From contig AP026542.1 in assembly GCA_026075535.2 (NCBI GenBank), positions 930,001 through 994,000 of the forward strand: a DNA stretch of 64,000 nucleotides. Reading direction: 5' to 3'. Source of the stretch: Tricholoma matsutake. Its lineage: Eukaryota; Basidiomycota; Agaricomycetes; Agaricales; Tricholomataceae. Position numbers and translations under genes: made by a program. The notes under the pieces were generated by a model, which was not told the DNA's origin, did not search any database, and was given only the letters and a program-made list of their open reading frames with translations. Below are positions 9,085 through 20,357 of the stretch, piece after piece; position 1 is the stretch's first letter; every line of letters begins with the position of its first letter.

Positions 9085-12000
9085 TCACAGCTGTCGTTGT
9101 TGTTTATATGCATTCAGGATCTTCTTGGCATGTTTCAGGTTCCCCTCGGGTTCCCACGAGTTTTCTGAGGTCAGGTATCCGACCCACTTTACTAAGAAGT
9201 GCATGGTCCTGCCCTTCTTCTTATGTCCAATGATTGCTTCCACCTCGTACTCCGATTCACCTTCTATTAGGTCCGGTGGAGGTTCTGGGAAGTTTGGGCC
9301 ATGCATCTCAGTTTCTTTATACAGGGTGAGGAGTGCCGCATGGAATACCAGGTGTATTTTCCACTGGTTCGGTAGTTTCAGTTGGTAGGAAAGGGGGCTT
9401 AGAACCTTCTCGATGGAGAATGGTCCTTCTCTTTTGGGTGCGAGTTTCTTTGTCACATGCATCATTTTGAGGTTCTTTGCTTCTAGCCACACCCTGTCTC
9501 CCTCTTTGAATGGCGTGAAGTGCCGTGTAGTCCTTTCTGCCATCAGCTGTCTGGCTAACTCGTGAGTTGCTTTTGCTTCATCTCGGGCCCGTTGCAGCGC
9601 GACTATTTGTTTCTCTATGGCTGGTATGTTTGTTTTCAGGTATGGGAGTGGGATCGCCTTTGGTTCATAGCCCATCATCAGGTAGAATGGGGAGCTTTTC
9701 TGGGTGGAGTGCATCCTTTGGTTGTGGGTGAACTCTGCTGTTGGAAGGAAGTGCTTCCATTTCTCTTGGTTGTTCAAGCAGAAGATCCGCAGGTAGACTT
9801 CTACTTCTTGATTCACCCATTCTGTTTCTCCGTCGGTCTGGGGGTGGTATGCCATACTCATTGCCAGCTTAATTCCGAGCAATCTTCCTAACTCTTGGAA
9901 TAGCTGTGAGGCGAATCTGGGGTCCCTGTCTGATATAATTTTGTCTGGAAGGCCAAACCATTTGTAGACGTAATCCAGAAAGAGGGTCGCTGCTCCCAGT
10001 GCATCGATTGTTTTCTTGCAAGGGATGAAAATTACCCCCTTCATAAGCCCATGGTCTACCACGACCATGAGCACATCATAACCATCGGACTCCAGTAGGT
10101 CAGTTATGAAGTCAGTCATTACCATTGTGAATGGCCTTGTCGCTTTGGATTTGATTGGTTGTAGGGGCGGTGTCGTCGGGTGGGTGTTGACCTTCATCTG
10201 CTGGCATGTAGCGCATCCAGTGACATAGTTCTTGATGTACGTCATCATTCCTGGCCACCAGTAGTCCCTCCTAACCATTTCAGTTGTCTGCCATTGTCCT
10301 GGGTGTCTGCTGGTTACCCCTTCATGGTATTTCTGTACCAGCTTCTTTTGTATGTCCCCGTTGTCAGGGACATAGCATCAATGTCGGAAGAATAGAAGGC
10401 CATCCTCTATTTTCCAGTCTTCTAATGCCGACTTTATTGGTGGTGCTCCTTTGGTCTTTAGCGCTTCAATTGTGCTCTTCACCAGGTCGTCTTTCATGAT
10501 GCTCCCTGCAAGCAGGTCATGTATTTCAGTGTCAATGAATTTCACAAATACCGTTTCTGGTAACATTGTGATATCTTCATTGTCGTTGTCTTCTTCCGGT
10601 ATGTGGTCAGCCCTTTGTGATAAAGCATCACTTTGCACCATTTGAGATCTGGGCACGTGAACAAGCTGTAATTTGAATTCTGACAAGAATAAGCTCCATC
10701 TTGCCTGTCTCCTGTTTAGTTTCTGTGCTGTTTGGAAGTATGTCAGGTTCTTGTGATCCGAGAGGATTACTACCGGGTGTTCTGAACCCATCAGGTAGTG
10801 CCTCCAGGTTTCTAGCAACCGTACTATCGCGAGTAGTTCCCTGTCATAGATTTTGTAGTTTTGTTCCATTGGTGTCAATGCATGTGATATATATCCGCAT
10901 GGGTGCCAATCTCCATTCGTGTCTCTTTGTCTCAGCACTCCTTCTGTTGCATGTTTTGAGGCGTCTGATTCAATTGTGAATGGTTTTGTTGGGTCTGGCA
11001 TCAGCAGTACCAGTGCTTCTGTGAATTTCCTTTTCAGCATCTGAAAGGCATTTTCGCATTCAGTTGTCCAGTCAAACATCTTGTTCTTCTTTGTCAGTTC
11101 ATTAAGTGGTCTGCTTGTCTCTGCGAAATGTCCAATGAATTTCCTGTAGAAATTCCCAAACCCCAGGAAGGATCTGACTGCCTTTACGTTAGTCGGGGTA
11201 GGCCAATCCTGTATACCTGCCAGTTTCGTGTTGTCCATGGCAATTTCATTGGGTTGGATGATTAGACCCAAGAATTCCACTTTGTGGACGTCAAACTTGC
11301 ACTTCTCCGGCTTCAGGTATAAGTCACTTTCCACCAGTCTTTGCAGTACTCTCTTTGTCCTTTCCTGGTGTTTGTTCTGATCCTTGGAGAATATCAGGAT
11401 GTCGTCCATGTAAATCATGAGCCATCCTTCTCTGATCATGTCACAAAATATCTCGTTCATCATTGCCTGGAAGGTCGCCAGTGAGTTGCATAATCCAAAG
11501 AACATCACTGTTGGTTTGAACAGCCCTCGATTCATCTTGAAGGCTGCCTTCCATTGATCTCCATCCTTGATTCTGATGTTGTGATACCCCCATCAGATGT
11601 CCAATTTCGTAAACCATTTTGCCCCTCTCAGCTTGTCTAACAGGTCTCCTACCAGCGGCAGTGGGTAGGTGTTCTTGATCATTCCGTTATTCAAGTACCT
11701 GTAATCTTGGCAGGGCCGTAGCGTGTCTGAGTCCTTCTTCGCAACAAAGAAGAATGGGGATGCCATGGGTGATTTCGATGGTCGAATGTATCCTTTTTCC
11801 AGGCTTTCATCGAGAAACTCATCGAGTTTCTTTTGTTCTGCTGGTGACAGTGGGTATACCTTGCAATCTTTTGCCACAAAGTCCGATTTGAGGTCTATCA
11901 TGTGATCCCAGGATCTTGATTCTGGGAATCTTTCCAATGCTTCCTTCTCAAATATCCGTTGGTACTCTTTGTATTGCTCTGGGAGTAGTTCGTCCAGGGT

Positions 12001-13257
12001 CTTCCGTTCCGGGTCTCCTTCCTTTTGATGCGCCAGGTGCTGTGAGACCGATGTTTTTGCCCTAATCCAGACGTTCTGCCCATAGACGTATTGCGGTGTT
12101 CCTTTTGCCTTTACGAGTCAGGAGATCTTCTTCGTTGATTGGGAGTACAAGTATCTTGGCTCGTCGTACTCTTCTGTCAGCGGGGTTTTCCTTGGTTCGA
12201 AGATGCCAATGATGGGTTCTCCTCGGATGTAGGCGATTAGTAGTTTGTTGTCCATGATCCCTTGCATGGGTGTCTCCTCTGGTTGTCCTGTTGTCTGTTC
12301 CGTTGCCTGTTTGTGGTTTGCCAATGTTGGGTTTTCCTTCCCAGTGCTTTCTTCGTCCTGTGGCCCAATGGGCTCCGCATCCTGAAGAGTTGTGACTGCA
12401 ATCTCTTCATCATTCACTTCTTCTATCGTTGCCCTTCTGGTCTCAGTGGGCATTCTGTTTCTTGGTTTGGTGTGGAGGGCTCCTCCCATTATCTTTGCCT
12501 TGGCAACGATTCTTCGGCATTGCTCAAGCTGTTCTTCTTTCATCGGTGTCTTTGTCTTGGAAAGGAGTCTTTCTCTTTCCCTGGCAGCTAGCCTCTTGAA
12601 TTGCGCCTGTTGCTCTTCTCTCGTCTTTATTTTGAGATCGATTTTTTCTTTTTCTCTGGCGACTATTCTTCGGCACCATGCCTGTCGTTCTTCTTTTGTC
12701 ATGTCGAAGGGGTTCTCCTTCTTTTTGGTTCCCTTCTGGTGCCATGATAGGCACCTTTTGTTGGGTTTCTCGGTTTGCACCCTCCTGATGAGGGTTCTTC
12801 CTTTCCCATGTGAGAGTTCTGGGTGACTCTCATCCTTTGCCCTGAACTGGAAGGTTCCGGTTCTCCAGTTGATTACTGGGTTAATCTTCCTGAGCCATGG
12901 CAGGCCCAAGATGATCGATTCTCCTCCCAATCCCGCAATCAGGAAGGTCGTCAGGAATGTTCACCCGTTGATCATTAGCGGTCCCCTGGCATATTGGGAG
13001 ATTTCCCCTTTCTTGTTTGGGGTTCCATCCACATTCTTCACCTTAATGATTCTTTCCAGGGGGCGTAGTCTGAGTTCGTTTTCTTCTGCAAATTCGTGGC
13101 TCATGAATACTCCTCCCACTCCTGAGTCAAGTAGGGCTTTGGTTTCGATGACTTTCCTCCCGTCTGCTCCTAGCACTTTGACGTCTAAATGCATAGATTG
13201 ATCCTTCAAAGTGGCTAGTAATACAGAGCTAACGGAAGGTTCGGTGGTACCTGGCAT
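9085..13257 (-). pseudogene. Element B pol: protease, RT, RNase H, integrase, chromodomain
   Basis: Minus-strand order: retropepsin (ALLDSGVGGVFM, about 13257-12961); a long charged helical linker (12930-12118) with repeated REKEKI/RERERL-type blocks; RT ([34 protein letters not shown]); RNase H (FTIESDASKHATEGVL, ILSDHKNLTYF); integrase (YWWPGMMTYIKNYV, MTDFITDL, SDRDPRF, YHPQTDGETEWVNQ); and a C-terminal chromodomain (YEVEAIIGHKKKG, FLVKWVGYLTSENSWEP). Premature TGA codons follow KKIS, KLDI and FFRH. Each fits an Arg codon CGA in the family. The chromodomain places it in the chromoviruses, which often target heterochromatin. Confidence 0.9.
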
Positions 13258-13274
13258 CGAGGCAGGCCACCTCT

Positions 13275-14126
13275 TTAAAAACCCTCATCCTCTATTGCGG
13301 TGAGAGCCCTTGTCCTGTCTTCTTCATCGAGGTCTTTTATGATCGCTTGGATCTTCGAGTAGGCCTCTTCGCCTTTCTTCTTTGGGAATGACTGGTTCTT
13401 GGTTCTCATTTCCCCTTTCTTGTGTTTGGTTGCTCTGTGCCCAGGTTGGTGGCACACAAAGCATAGCCCCTTCTTCATGTGTTCGACCCTCTCCTGGTCA
13501 GAGAGTCAGTTGATTTCTAGTGGGGTTTCTTTTGGTTTGGAGTTTGCAGGCTTCTTTGCCCAGCTCTCCTGTAATTTCCCAGTTATCGCTTTTGCTCTCC
13601 TCCATTGTCCGTCGTACTTGGAGGCAGCGTTGATCATCCCTTCTAGGGTTGTGGGGATCGTTTCCATCTTGAATACTCTTTCAAGGAGCCTGGGGTTTAA
13701 CCCATCCATGAAGAGTTCAATCAAGGCGGTATCGTCATTGATCCCTGCCTTCTCTCGGAGGATTTGGAATTGTGCAATGTAATCCTCCAGGTCCTGTCCC
13801 TGCTTTAGTGTTTTCATTTTGGTTCTGGCTCTGCCAGCTTCGTCGATCGGGGTGAACGCTGCTTTGAGCGCCGTTTCAAAGGTTGACCATGTCCCTAGGT
13901 CTTCCTTTTCTGCCCATGTCTGTGCCCAGGGCATGGCGGTTCCTCCATTCATAAACGACAATGCGAAGATGATTTTCTTTTCATCTGTGTTGCAGATCCC
14001 GTGGTTTACTCTCAGATAGAGTTTCACTTCTTGTAAGAACTTTGCAGTTCTGGTTTGGTCCCCTGTGAAGTCAGAGGGGGTTTGGATTCTAATCTCCTTG
14101 TTTGATGCGGTGGGTTCGGTAGACAT
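13275..14126 (-). pseudogene. Element B gag
   Basis: Starts MSTEPTASNKEIRIQTPSDF. The capsid-like region has FLQEVKLYLRVN, KKIIFALSFMNGGTA and FIDGL-type blocks (LFMDGLNPRLLERV). After an in-frame TGA (following PLEIN, about 13506) the frame continues to a zinc knuckle CFVCHQPGHRATKH. Spacing is CX2CX4HX4H: the last ligand is His, not the usual Cys. Element C has the same ending, so this is probably a family trait and not a mutation. Confidence 0.85.
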
Positions 14127-14416
14127 GTTATCGGGGATGTCGTCGTTGGATAAGGAGAATGGGTCTCGTTCTGGGGTTTCTTCTTTGCTTGTCGGTCTGA
14201 AGTCTTCTTCAGTGAGGTATCTTGGTTCCTCGTCTTCTGTTCACTTCAAGAACCACCTTTGTGCTGATTCTGAGTATTGTACTAGTCGGCCTTGGTATCT
14301 ATACCACAAGGTTCTTCCTGATGTCGATGCTCCTGTCAGAGGTCTGTCTGGGCTTTGTCTGAAAGACGTTGTGTCTGCACCTAGGTAGGTGGACTTTGTA
14401 GATCAGCTTGACCTTT

Positions 14417-15105
14417 TGTTAAGACTATAGGTCCTTAACTCAGCCTTGGCTTCATGTGTTACAGTTGGAGGCTTTCCAACTGTCTTGTATTGCACTAGGA
14501 GACTTTCCTAGTGTATCGGGCTTCCTGCCTTCACTTGGGTACTTCCTCAAGTCGTCACAGCTGTCCATACTCAGAGGCTTTCTGAGTGCACCATCGGTTC
14601 GTGTATCACAGTCAGAGGCTTTCTGACTGTCGAGTTCAAGTGTATCACAACTAAGGGGCTTCCTTAGTTGTCGAGTGTTCTGGTTGAGTTTAAGACCGTT
14701 GATTGAATTAGGTCAAGCTGAGGAATACAGACAGTATTATATACGGTTCGAAGATATCTATTGTCCAATCGGAATGTAGGATCGTTATCAAGTATAATTA
14801 GAAAGAACAATAGAAGAGACAGGCCTCATGCCTTGCATGAGGCGTCTGATGCCACGGAGTGCTGCGGCGCAGCATGTCAGAGAACAATAAGAGATAAGCT
14901 TCATGTGTAGCATGAGGCATCCGATGTCAAGGATCTGATGTCATGGACCTCATGTAAAGGGGTTGTTGTACCACGGTGCATGTGGGAGTGTGTTCAGGTG
15001 CATGGAGTCACCATGCATCAAGGTGTCTTCCATCGGAAGAGAGTTGAGTTGAATGAGAAAAATGAAGTGCCTGTACTTGCGGGTTCCTGTAGACAAATCA
15101 TAACA
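14417..15105 (-). repeat. Chromovirus B 5' LTR (right copy)
   Basis: A 689-bp copy of the 7600-8269 LTR. The hairpin array is kept (14461-14671), including the H1, H4, H5 and H6 stems with GGCTT loops. Relative to the other copy it lacks a short piece next to the TATA box and has a rearranged or expanded section at about 14850-14940. Just inside, in element sense, lies a short AAAAGGTCAAGC primer-site region. Confidence 0.9.
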
Positions 15106-17205
15106 TCTGGTCCTCCGGAGACTGCTGATACAACACGGTGCTTGTCGCAAAGTCAGAACTGTTGGCTTCTACACAAAAAGGGCACAAATTGTCAGCAAAG
15201 GTAAGAATGGGAGTGGAAGTGACCATCTCCTTAAGCTTTTCACACACCTCCTGTTGTGCATTATCCCACCTCCATGCCTCCTTTCCTGTCAAGTTGAACA
15301 GTGTAGAAAATCCAATCACCTTCCTCCACTTCCTCTGGCTCCTCCTCCTCATTATCTGAGTCTGGCATCAGATCAGGAACCCCCTCTAACTCCACCTCAG
15401 GCACAGGCAGGGGTCCAGCATGACACTTCTGAGTGCGTCATACTGAGACCCTTTGTCCACGGTGTTCTTATCTGGCTTCTGTGAAACAAGTGCAACAGCA
15501 GGATGGACACTGGCTCATTGTAACCTCCCTGGTATGCCAGTTGACCTCTGGGTTATGGTCTCAAAGCCACAGATAGCCCAAGATCAGCTTCTGCTTTCCT
15601 AACTGAGTGACAGCAAAAAGGGTATGCTCACTATGATCTTTGTAACAGAGGACCAGGTCTACAACCTCTCAGATGGCACCAGCTTTGTTTGGGGACCCAT
15701 CCACATTATAAACAGGTATTGGACATGAGAGTGAGTGAGTATTCAGGGAATGTTGTTGTGTGAGATGGGCATCAATGAAGAGACCAGTCGCACCAGAGTC
15801 CAGGAGTGCAGAGACACCAAGTATCTGTCCAGTGTTGGTAGTATGTAGTTTGATTGCTAGGTTCAAGGAATGTGTAGAGGGAGTGGATGCAACAATATAT
15901 TTGTGTGGTAGTTTGCACTCCCACAATTTAATTTTGGGGCATGGGGCAGAGGGAGAAATAGGAAGATTCAGCCAACTTTGAAGGGTCAGAGAGGGAAACA
16001 GTCATGGAATTAGATTCATTCTCCAGAGATTCAACTGACAAAACTTCAAAGTGGTTATGGACAGACAGTGAGGGCATACAATTCACTCTCTGCAAATAGA
16101 AAAATACTGCTCCTCTACAACTTCTTACTTGATCTCCTCTGCAACCTGATCCTTTGCTTCCTCAACATCTACAAGTGCCACAGGTCCTGGAGGAGTTCAT
16201 CTCGCCCCTCAGGGGTGAGCATGCAAATATCCTGATGATGGGGACACACTCTGGCCATGTGCCCAGTTTCCCCACAGCAGTAGCAGAGATCCACCCTACA
16301 TGCATGACTATGGTCTGTATCAACATCCATTGGTACAGGGGCACTGATGGCTGGTGCAGGAGTCTGATGGACAGGAATGGGGTTAAGGCAGGGGAGGGTT
16401 TGTTTGAAGGTGTAGGGCACATGAGTGGTAGTTGGAGCATGGAATGCTGCATTAAATGCTGCATTTGTGAGTCAATTCTCATCACAGAGTGAAGCAGCCT
16501 CATACCAAGCATAGATATCATAGTGCCCTTCCAACATCTGTGCAATCTGGTCTTGAATCTCTCCATTGAGGCCCTGTCAGAACTTCACCACCACTGGTAG
16601 CCCACTCCCATATTCTGCCATGTCCACCAAGTCCTTAAACTCCTCAATATAATTGTCCACAGATCAATGTGCCTGATGGTAAGAAGATGAGTCGAGCCAT
16701 GGCACTGTTCAGTGGTGCTCATTGAGGGGACAAAAGTGGCATACAAACTCTGCTTGAAAGTCACCCCAAGTGGAGAAAGGTAGAGAACCAAGCTCTTTAG
16801 TTTGGTGCAAAATATGGTCCACATAGAGATAGGCAGGTTCAAATTTCATGTATGTGAAGGTCCAATAAATCTTTGCAGCATTGTTGACAAATTGATGTGA
16901 CTGGAGACTGATGTACAACTCACAGGAACTAAGGAATGCATGCCCCTGTGCATGCACACCATTACATTCAGCAGGGGGGGGGATGGTTTGATCTGGGCAC
17001 ACTCCTTAGTGGGTGTGTTAGGTGGTGTGTCATTATTGGGCATGCTTGGAGTCATAATGGGGGGAATATTGGTTGTGGAGCTAGTCTGAAGGGTTCTGAT
17101 GAAGTTTTTAATCATAGATTTAAGTGAATCAATTTGCACACATATTCCAGTAATGTTGCTTTCAAGCATGTCGAGGCACTCTGATGCATTGATGGTGCAG
17201 TGCAC
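15106..17205 (-). pseudogene. Ty3/gypsy element A: gag, protease and start of RNase H (right part)
   Basis: Minus-strand order: gag (17205-16162, several frames) with a canonical CCHC knuckle (CYCCGETGHMARVC); retropepsin (ALLDSGATGLFI, 15926-15669); a linker rich in acidic residues; then the RT/RNase H junction (15352-15106: FNLTGKEAWRWDNAQQ, PILTFADNLCPF, ATSTVLYQQ). The RT core is absent between protease and RNase H, so a deletion preceded or followed element B's insertion. The reading breaks at EDQ (15106) and resumes with KWHP at 7590. Confidence 0.85.
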
Positions 17206-18147
17206 TAGGTGGTGTGTTAGGCGAGAATGAGCAATTACTTAAGGCAGGGAAGTCTGGAATGGTGTGTAGGGAGTTGTTTGAGCTCTGGGAGGCATTGTCT
17301 ACTCTGTACCTGCCTATTTTGGCAGCATGTTCACAATTCTGAGCCTTAGGAGAGAGTTTTCTACTATAAGGGCAGCCTTAGAGGCCACTTAATTAGTGGA
17401 CTAGCAAAGGGAAATCGAAAGTTAAAATTATGGTACATATTACAGGGAGTGAAGGTGCACCTAGCAAAGGGAAATCCAAAGAGAAAACTCTAAGGACCCT
17501 TTGCCAATGCCCAGTATATGTGAAGATTGCAAAAATCAAATAATAGCCTAAAAATAGAAAAGGCAGAGATAGGCAGATCAAGGCTGCTGAATGACATCAT
17601 ACCAAGGGGTAGATGTTGGAAAGGGTACTCTGCCTCTAAATATAAAACTGTCAACATGCAAAAATGTGATAGAAAGGAAAATTAGTAATAAAATAAGGAA
17701 AACGTATAGAAAATGAAGAATAGGAGGAAATGAAGTGAGGAAAAATATAGGACAAACATAAAAAACAGGAGAAACACACAGGGCACCTCCTAGTCCCCTT
17801 ACATTACTCCTATAATCTATACTAGACAATCAATGCAATTGGTCATGCTAAGTTTTGTGCTGTTGTTTGTGATAGCATGGGTAACACACATGCATCTTGG
17901 CAGCTCACTGTTATCGAGGTTACTGACTTGGTTCCAGCAGCTTTGAACAGCTGGCCTAGCCCGGATCCCCACTCTGACATTTCCTTAAAAGGAATATCTT
18001 ACAAGTTAATATACCATGTGATCTATGTATTTCTACATCAATACACTGACATTTCCTTTTACAGAAAAGCTTTCCCACTAACAACAAACATTCCCACCAC
18101 CATTGCACACATCAACAATACCAGATCATCACCACACTACCACCACC
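17206..18147. other. No gene seen; possible old LTR of element A
   Basis: No open frame of note. A 15-bp direct repeat (CTAGCAAAGGGAAAT) occurs at 17401 and 17461. The 5' LTR of element A would be expected here, but I see no second copy to define it. Confidence 0.3.
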
Positions 18148-18219
18148 ACTGTCAATGACACTGTCTCCTCCACTGTCAATGACACTGTCTCCTCCACTGT
18201 CAATGACACTGTCTCCTCC
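18148..18219 (+). repeat. 24-bp tandem repeat, three copies
   Basis: Three consecutive copies of ACTGTCAATGACACTGTCTC plus CTCC, encoding TVNDTVSS in one plus-strand frame. They lie upstream of the degenerate recombinase retroelement; no gene assignment. Confidence 0.85.
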
Positions 18220-19168
18220 ACTGCTCCTATCCTTAGGACCAACAGCACAAATTGGCCCCTGGTAAGTTTTTTATATATGTTCTTTGCTTTTTATTGATTC
18301 AACTAACTTATTAGAAGTTTAGGATGAGAGATGATGAATAACTGAGGAACAAAAGAATGAGGAATCATGATACAATAAATGTATGGCTTTGTAGTAATGG
18401 AAAAGTTTGTGGCCTTCCTTTTGCCTTATCTCTTTACAAGTCTCAATGTCTACAAATCTTTCCCCTACACGTATTTTGTTCATATATGCTACACAATTTT
18501 GTCTAGAGAGGACCAAAATGACTCCACAAGTAGCAGGAACTGAAGGACAGGTTCAACCCTCTGCTATGGCCCAGTCTGTGCAACAATACAACCTGACTAT
18601 GCTGGATCCTACCCATTCTTATCTCAGGCACAGACTCAGTGTTCCTTCTTCCTGATGTCCAATCAAAGTCATGTGAATCTAATGGCTCTGAATAGTGCCA
18701 TAGGTCACCACGATCTGGAATGTTCATGACTGGAAAAGAAAAGAAATGCTGATTCAGTAGCGAAGCAAATGGCTCTGGGGCCTTTGGAACCCATCCTTCC
18801 TTTGTCTGTTACAGGAGCCACATCATCTGGGTTATCCTCATTGTCTACACCAAAAGCTACTTCATCAGGACCACCTTCTTCCACAATGATTGTCAACCAA
18901 TCTTCATCTTTGAATGCTCCTGTGACTTTCAATGCTTCCAATGCTTTGGCTGATCACTACCTCTCTGGCTCCATCTGCTCCCCTTGTTTCATCAACAACT
19001 TCTTTGTCATTCTTGCGTACTCCTTCTGTATCTGATCTGCTCTTCTTGCTCAGTCAAATGCTTTGTTGCATTGTTATTGCTCATTGTTAGTTTTGCTGAT
19101 AGTGGGTGTAGGTTGCTTCAGCACTGCCCTGCAGTCTAGACATTGAGGCAGCTTATTGCACTATCCCT

Positions 19169-19552
19169 GTGTTACCCACTCATAAGAAATCCATGGTTGT
19201 ACACCATCAAGGTTTGTTCTGGCCTGAACACTGTGTCACATTTGGAATTGCATCTGCACATGGTCTGCAAGGAGAGGTTGCTGATGCTTCATTAGTAATC
19301 TGGGAATGCAAAAAGGTGGGCCCATTTGGGAAATGGGTTGATGATGTGGTGGTATTTTGCTTCCCTTCTGCAGTGGGATTGTTCCCTTCTGCTTGTTCTA
19401 TGTTTTTGTTTGACTATGACCATGCTTCTGTGCTGGCATGCATTGCTCACCTGGGATTCCATGGCACAAGCAAAAAGGACAGGATTTTGCAATGTCATTC
19501 AACTTTCTGGGCTTTGTCTTCTCTTTGGCAGAGTGAACAGTTTCAGTTTTAG
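19169..19552 (+). pseudogene. RT fragment of the DIRS/Ngaro-like element
   Basis: Shows LPTHKKSMVVHHQGLFWP, TFGIASAHGLQGEVADA and the polymerase motif KWVDDVVVF (VDD where most RTs have YxDD; the sister element has KWVDDFVF). Frameshifts break it before the RNase H. Confidence 0.7.
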
Positions 19553-19576
19553 AGGCAAAGCAGATCAAAATCAAGG

Positions 19577-20278
19577 TTGTGTCGACTGCACCTTGGCTTC
19601 ATAATCAGGGTCTCATATGACTTTATGAGATATCCAGAAGCTCTTTGGTGCACTATCCCATCTATCATTCATCTATGTAGGACTTTCCTGCTGCCTTTAT
19701 CAGCTTTCATATTGTCCTTTCATGAGAACCCCTTTGCTGCTCAATATCCTCCTCCCTCTGTAATATTGTCATTACAAGCATGGTCCCAGACACTCTCTGA
19801 TGATTCTGTCAAACAATCTCTTATGTCCAAAGGTTCTCCAGTTGATATTGACCTTTGGGTTGATGCATCTATGGCATGGGGTATTGGTATTGTTTTAGGG
19901 GATGACTGGGCTGTGTTCAGGTTAAAGCCAGTTTGGAAGGGATTGGGTCATGATATCGGATGGCTGGAAACAGTGGCCATAGAATTAGCTGCCCTCATTC
20001 TTGTCAATCTGGGGTTCTGTGACTCGCACATTTTGCTTTGTTCTGATAATAAAGGAGTGATCACAGCTCACCAGCAAGGACAGAGTCATAATTTCATGTC
20101 AAATTTGTCAATACAATGTGGGGGTGTTGTCTGTGTGGCAGCAAACATATCCTTGGCTCCAGTTTATGTTGAGTCAGCAGAGAACAAAGTGGATTCTGTC
20201 TCTCAGGGTATCTTACCAGATGTTTGTTCCATATCATTCATACTGTGGCACTACCAGACAAGCTCAATTTGTACTTGA
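19577..20278 (+). pseudogene. RNase H fragment of the DIRS/Ngaro-like element
   Basis: Contains DLWVDASMAWGIGIVLGDDW, DIGWLETVAIELAALIL and LLCSDNKGVITAHQQGQSHN, matching VDASTGWGIGLIL, GWAEMVAVELAV and RSDNKGVVGALGAGRS of the sister element. The D/E/D catalytic pattern can be followed. It ends in a decayed ADAPSRG-like region (VDSVSQG). Confidence 0.75.
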
Positions 20279-20357
20279 CCCCTGTAAAATAAAATTGCAC
20301 TCCTATTCTGAAGTGTCTTACTGCTTCCCATCTACTTCTATGACATGAAAATCATGA

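Larger units (their letters stand above)
7600..15105 (-). mobile_element. Ty3/gypsy chromovirus B, complete with two LTRs
   Basis: Bounded by LTRs at 7600-8269 and 14417-15105 (both TGTTAAG...AACA on the plus strand). Between them on the minus strand lie gag, protease, RT, RNase H, integrase with a chromodomain, and a further ORF. Flanking 5-mers are TGTGG and TCTGG, which fit a target-site duplication with one later change. The target is the RNase H region of element A. Several in-frame TGA codons make it inactive, but the layout is complete. Confidence 0.92.
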
